DNA of 64,000 nucleotides from NCBI GenBank assembly GCA_965199135.1, contig OZ240685.1, positions 2,666,001-2,730,000 of the forward strand. The letters run 5' to 3'. Positions 62,748-64,000 of the stretch are shown one piece after another; the first letter of the stretch is position 1, and every line of letters starts with the position of its first letter. The notes under the pieces are model-generated. The model was given only the letters and a program-made list of their open reading frames with translations. It was not told the DNA's origin and did no database searches. The position numbers were made by a program, and so were the translations under genes. Origin of the DNA: EB88 sp965199135. GTDB taxonomy: Bacteria; Acidobacteriota; Terriglobia; Terriglobales; Acidobacteriaceae.

Positions 62748-63947
62748 CTAGCGCGCAGTGGTACCAGTATCTAGCTCGTCAATGAGGGTGTCGTGGAAGC
62801 GTGGACGGACCTCCTGAATCCTACGGTTTTCACGAGACGGAAATGAACGATTTGTCAGCAAGACAACTCCCAGTTCGCGCACCGGATCGATCCACAGCGA
62901 CGTGCCCGCAAAGCCCAGATGACCAAACGCAGCGCGGCTCAACCGTGATCCAGACGAGGACGGATGGCCACTCGGCGTGTCCCAGCCAAGCGCCCGGGAA
63001 GAGCCCGGAACCAGGTCCGCACGTGCACTAAACAGCTGCACCGTTTCTGCGCGAAAAAGTGTCTTTTCCGTCGCGTTCTGGAGCGGCCGAAGCAGTGATT
63101 CGGCGAAAGCGAGGAGGTCGCGTGTCGGCGCGAACAGTCCGGCGTGTCCGCTAACGCCCCCCAGCACAAAGCAGTTTTCATCCTGTACCTCGCCCTGGAT
63201 CCGGCGATGGCGAAAGAGCGTGTCTTCCTCGCTTGGCGGGATCAACGGCCAATCCGGCTGCTCCGGACAGAACCGGGTGCCTGTCATTCCAAGTGGCTCG
63301 AAGACTTCGCGCCGGCTCCACTGGCACAGGGGCTCCCGAACCAGGGCTTCAAGTGCCATGCCCAGCAGGATGAACCCGGGATCCGAGTAGGCGGTGCGTG
63401 TCCCGGGGGCATGCTCAAGTGGAAGGGCAAGCACCGCCTCCTGCAGCGCCGCGGCGCCGCGGCACTGCTCAAAGAAGGGTTCATAAGCTGGAAGCCCACT
63501 TGCATGCGCAAGAAGCAGACGGAGGGTCACTGCGCCGCGCCTTGTCTGGTCCGTTCCGCCGATGAAATGCGGGAGCAGTCCGCCAAGCGGCATATCGAGC
63601 TGGAGCTCTCCTCGCTGGTGAAGCAGCATCGCCATGGCGGTCGTCGCGACTACTTTGGTCACACTGGCGAGGTCAAACGAGGTCCCGGGCTCGACCGAGG
63701 GGCTGCCGTCTTCGTAGGTGAATCGGCCAACCGCCCCGAGGCCACGCACGACGCCCCGTTCCACCACGCCGTAAGCGGCTCCTGGGAAGGCTCCCTCTCG
63801 TACGGCAGAGGCCAAGAAGTGCTCGGTTCGAGGCAGCAGCACACTCGAAAGATCGGCAGGGGAACTGCCATAATGGGATGTCACGGTCACAACGATACAC
63901 AATCGACAGCTCAGGGTGACGAGCAGGGCACTCAGCTCGTCTACCAT
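62748..63947 (-). CDS. Beta-lactamase-fold serine hydrolase (class C-like)
   Basis: About 399 residues. SxxK motif is SVTK in DLASVTKVVATT. A Tyr of the YxN type is likely in RTAYSDPGF (YSD), and HxG in AFGHLGFAGTSL. Such enzymes range from penicillin-binding-like amidases and esterases to beta-lactamases. Pairing with murQ suggests a role in cell-wall turnover. The start is uncertain: ATG 63947, GTG 63950 and GTG 63884 are all in frame, none with a good ribosome site. I cannot see a clear signal peptide. Confidence 0.8.
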   Translation of the reverse strand: MVDELSALLVTLSCRLCIVVTVTSHYGSSPADLSSVLLPRTEHFLASAVREGAFPGAAYGVVERGVVRGLGAVGRFTYEDGSPSVEPGTSFDLASVTKVVATTAMAMLLHQRGELQLDMPLGGLLPHFIGGTDQTRRGAVTLRLLLAHASGLPAYEPFFEQCRGAAALQEAVLALPLEHAPGTRTAYSDPGFILLGMALEALVREPLCQWSRREVFEPLGMTGTRFCPEQPDWPLIPPSEEDTLFRHRRIQGEVQDENCFVLGGVSGHAGLFAPTRDLLAFAESLLRPLQNATEKTLFRAETVQLFSARADLVPGSSRALGWDTPSGHPSSSGSRLSRAAFGHLGFAGTSLWIDPVRELGVVLLTNRSFPSRENRRIQEVRPRFHDTLIDELDTGTTAR

Positions 63948-64000
63948 CACCCAGAGGTTCTGCAGAGGGGAACAGAGGAGATGCGAAAAGCATGAACAAG

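Overview
The window looks like chromosomal DNA of an acidobacterium (Acidobacteriota, probably class Terriglobia; relatives would be genera such as Granulicella, Terriglobus or Edaphobacter). This is an inference from high GC content, an Oar-type TonB-dependent receptor with an N-terminal carboxypeptidase-like domain, a VWFA-related secreted protein, a fused MoaD-MoaE, many secreted glycoside hydrolases and esterases, and many GTG/TTG starts. No rRNA, tRNA, CRISPR array, prophage, transposase or integrase was found. Coding density is high, operons are short, and few gaps between genes exceed 250 bases.

Layout. 1-1530: an amidase (cut by the window edge) divergent from a TetR regulator with paired operators. 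1531-1890: convergent spacer with a 13-bp minisatellite. 1891-6360 (minus): purC, cvpA, a small Fis-type protein, a HAD phosphatase and an orphan TPR-secretin. 6501-9732 (plus): MoaD-MoaE fusion, VWFA protein, Hfq/Sm-like protein, inositol monophosphatase family protein and a 7Fe-type ferredoxin, closed by a strong terminator. 9863-12009 (minus): exported protein and glutamine synthetase. 12231-16305: GH18 with an unknown N-terminal domain, GH8, small membrane protein. 16372-17655: HNH endonuclease back to back with recO, whose start codon is unclear. 17809-22943: zinc alcohol dehydrogenase, then an exported protein and a TonB-dependent receptor. 23136-30693: glyQ-glyS-MetX-like hydrolase, CYTH protein, Sua5/TsaC, a second Hfq/Sm-like protein and holB. 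30715-33975: lipoprotein GH74 xyloglucanase.

34056-39286 is the most distinctive block: the Anbu proteasome-homologue system. Anbu is divergent from a four-gene operon of transglutaminase-like protein, circularly permuted ATP-grasp, alpha-E protein and a second transglutaminase-like protein. 39283-47630 (minus): ileS-lspA, then uvrA and a TPR protein, then a small exported protein. 47812-51374: a TonB-family protein, a spacer with a REP-like hairpin and a 14-bp minisatellite, and an orphan xanthine-dehydrogenase-type molybdopterin subunit. 51467-54460: rpsO-pnp, with a hairpin just upstream of the rpsO start. 54704-63947: EamA transporter, unknown protein, DinB-like protein, murA, two unrelated secreted esterases, a membrane protein, then murQ and a beta-lactamase-fold hydrolase.

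Functional themes are housekeeping (translation, repair, purine and glutamine synthesis, wall synthesis and recycling), breakdown of plant and fungal polysaccharides (GH74, GH8, GH18, esterases, TonB uptake), molybdenum cofactor use, and the Anbu peptide-modification system. Starts were chosen from conserved N-termini, signal peptides and Shine-Dalgarno placement; where they remain open this is stated.
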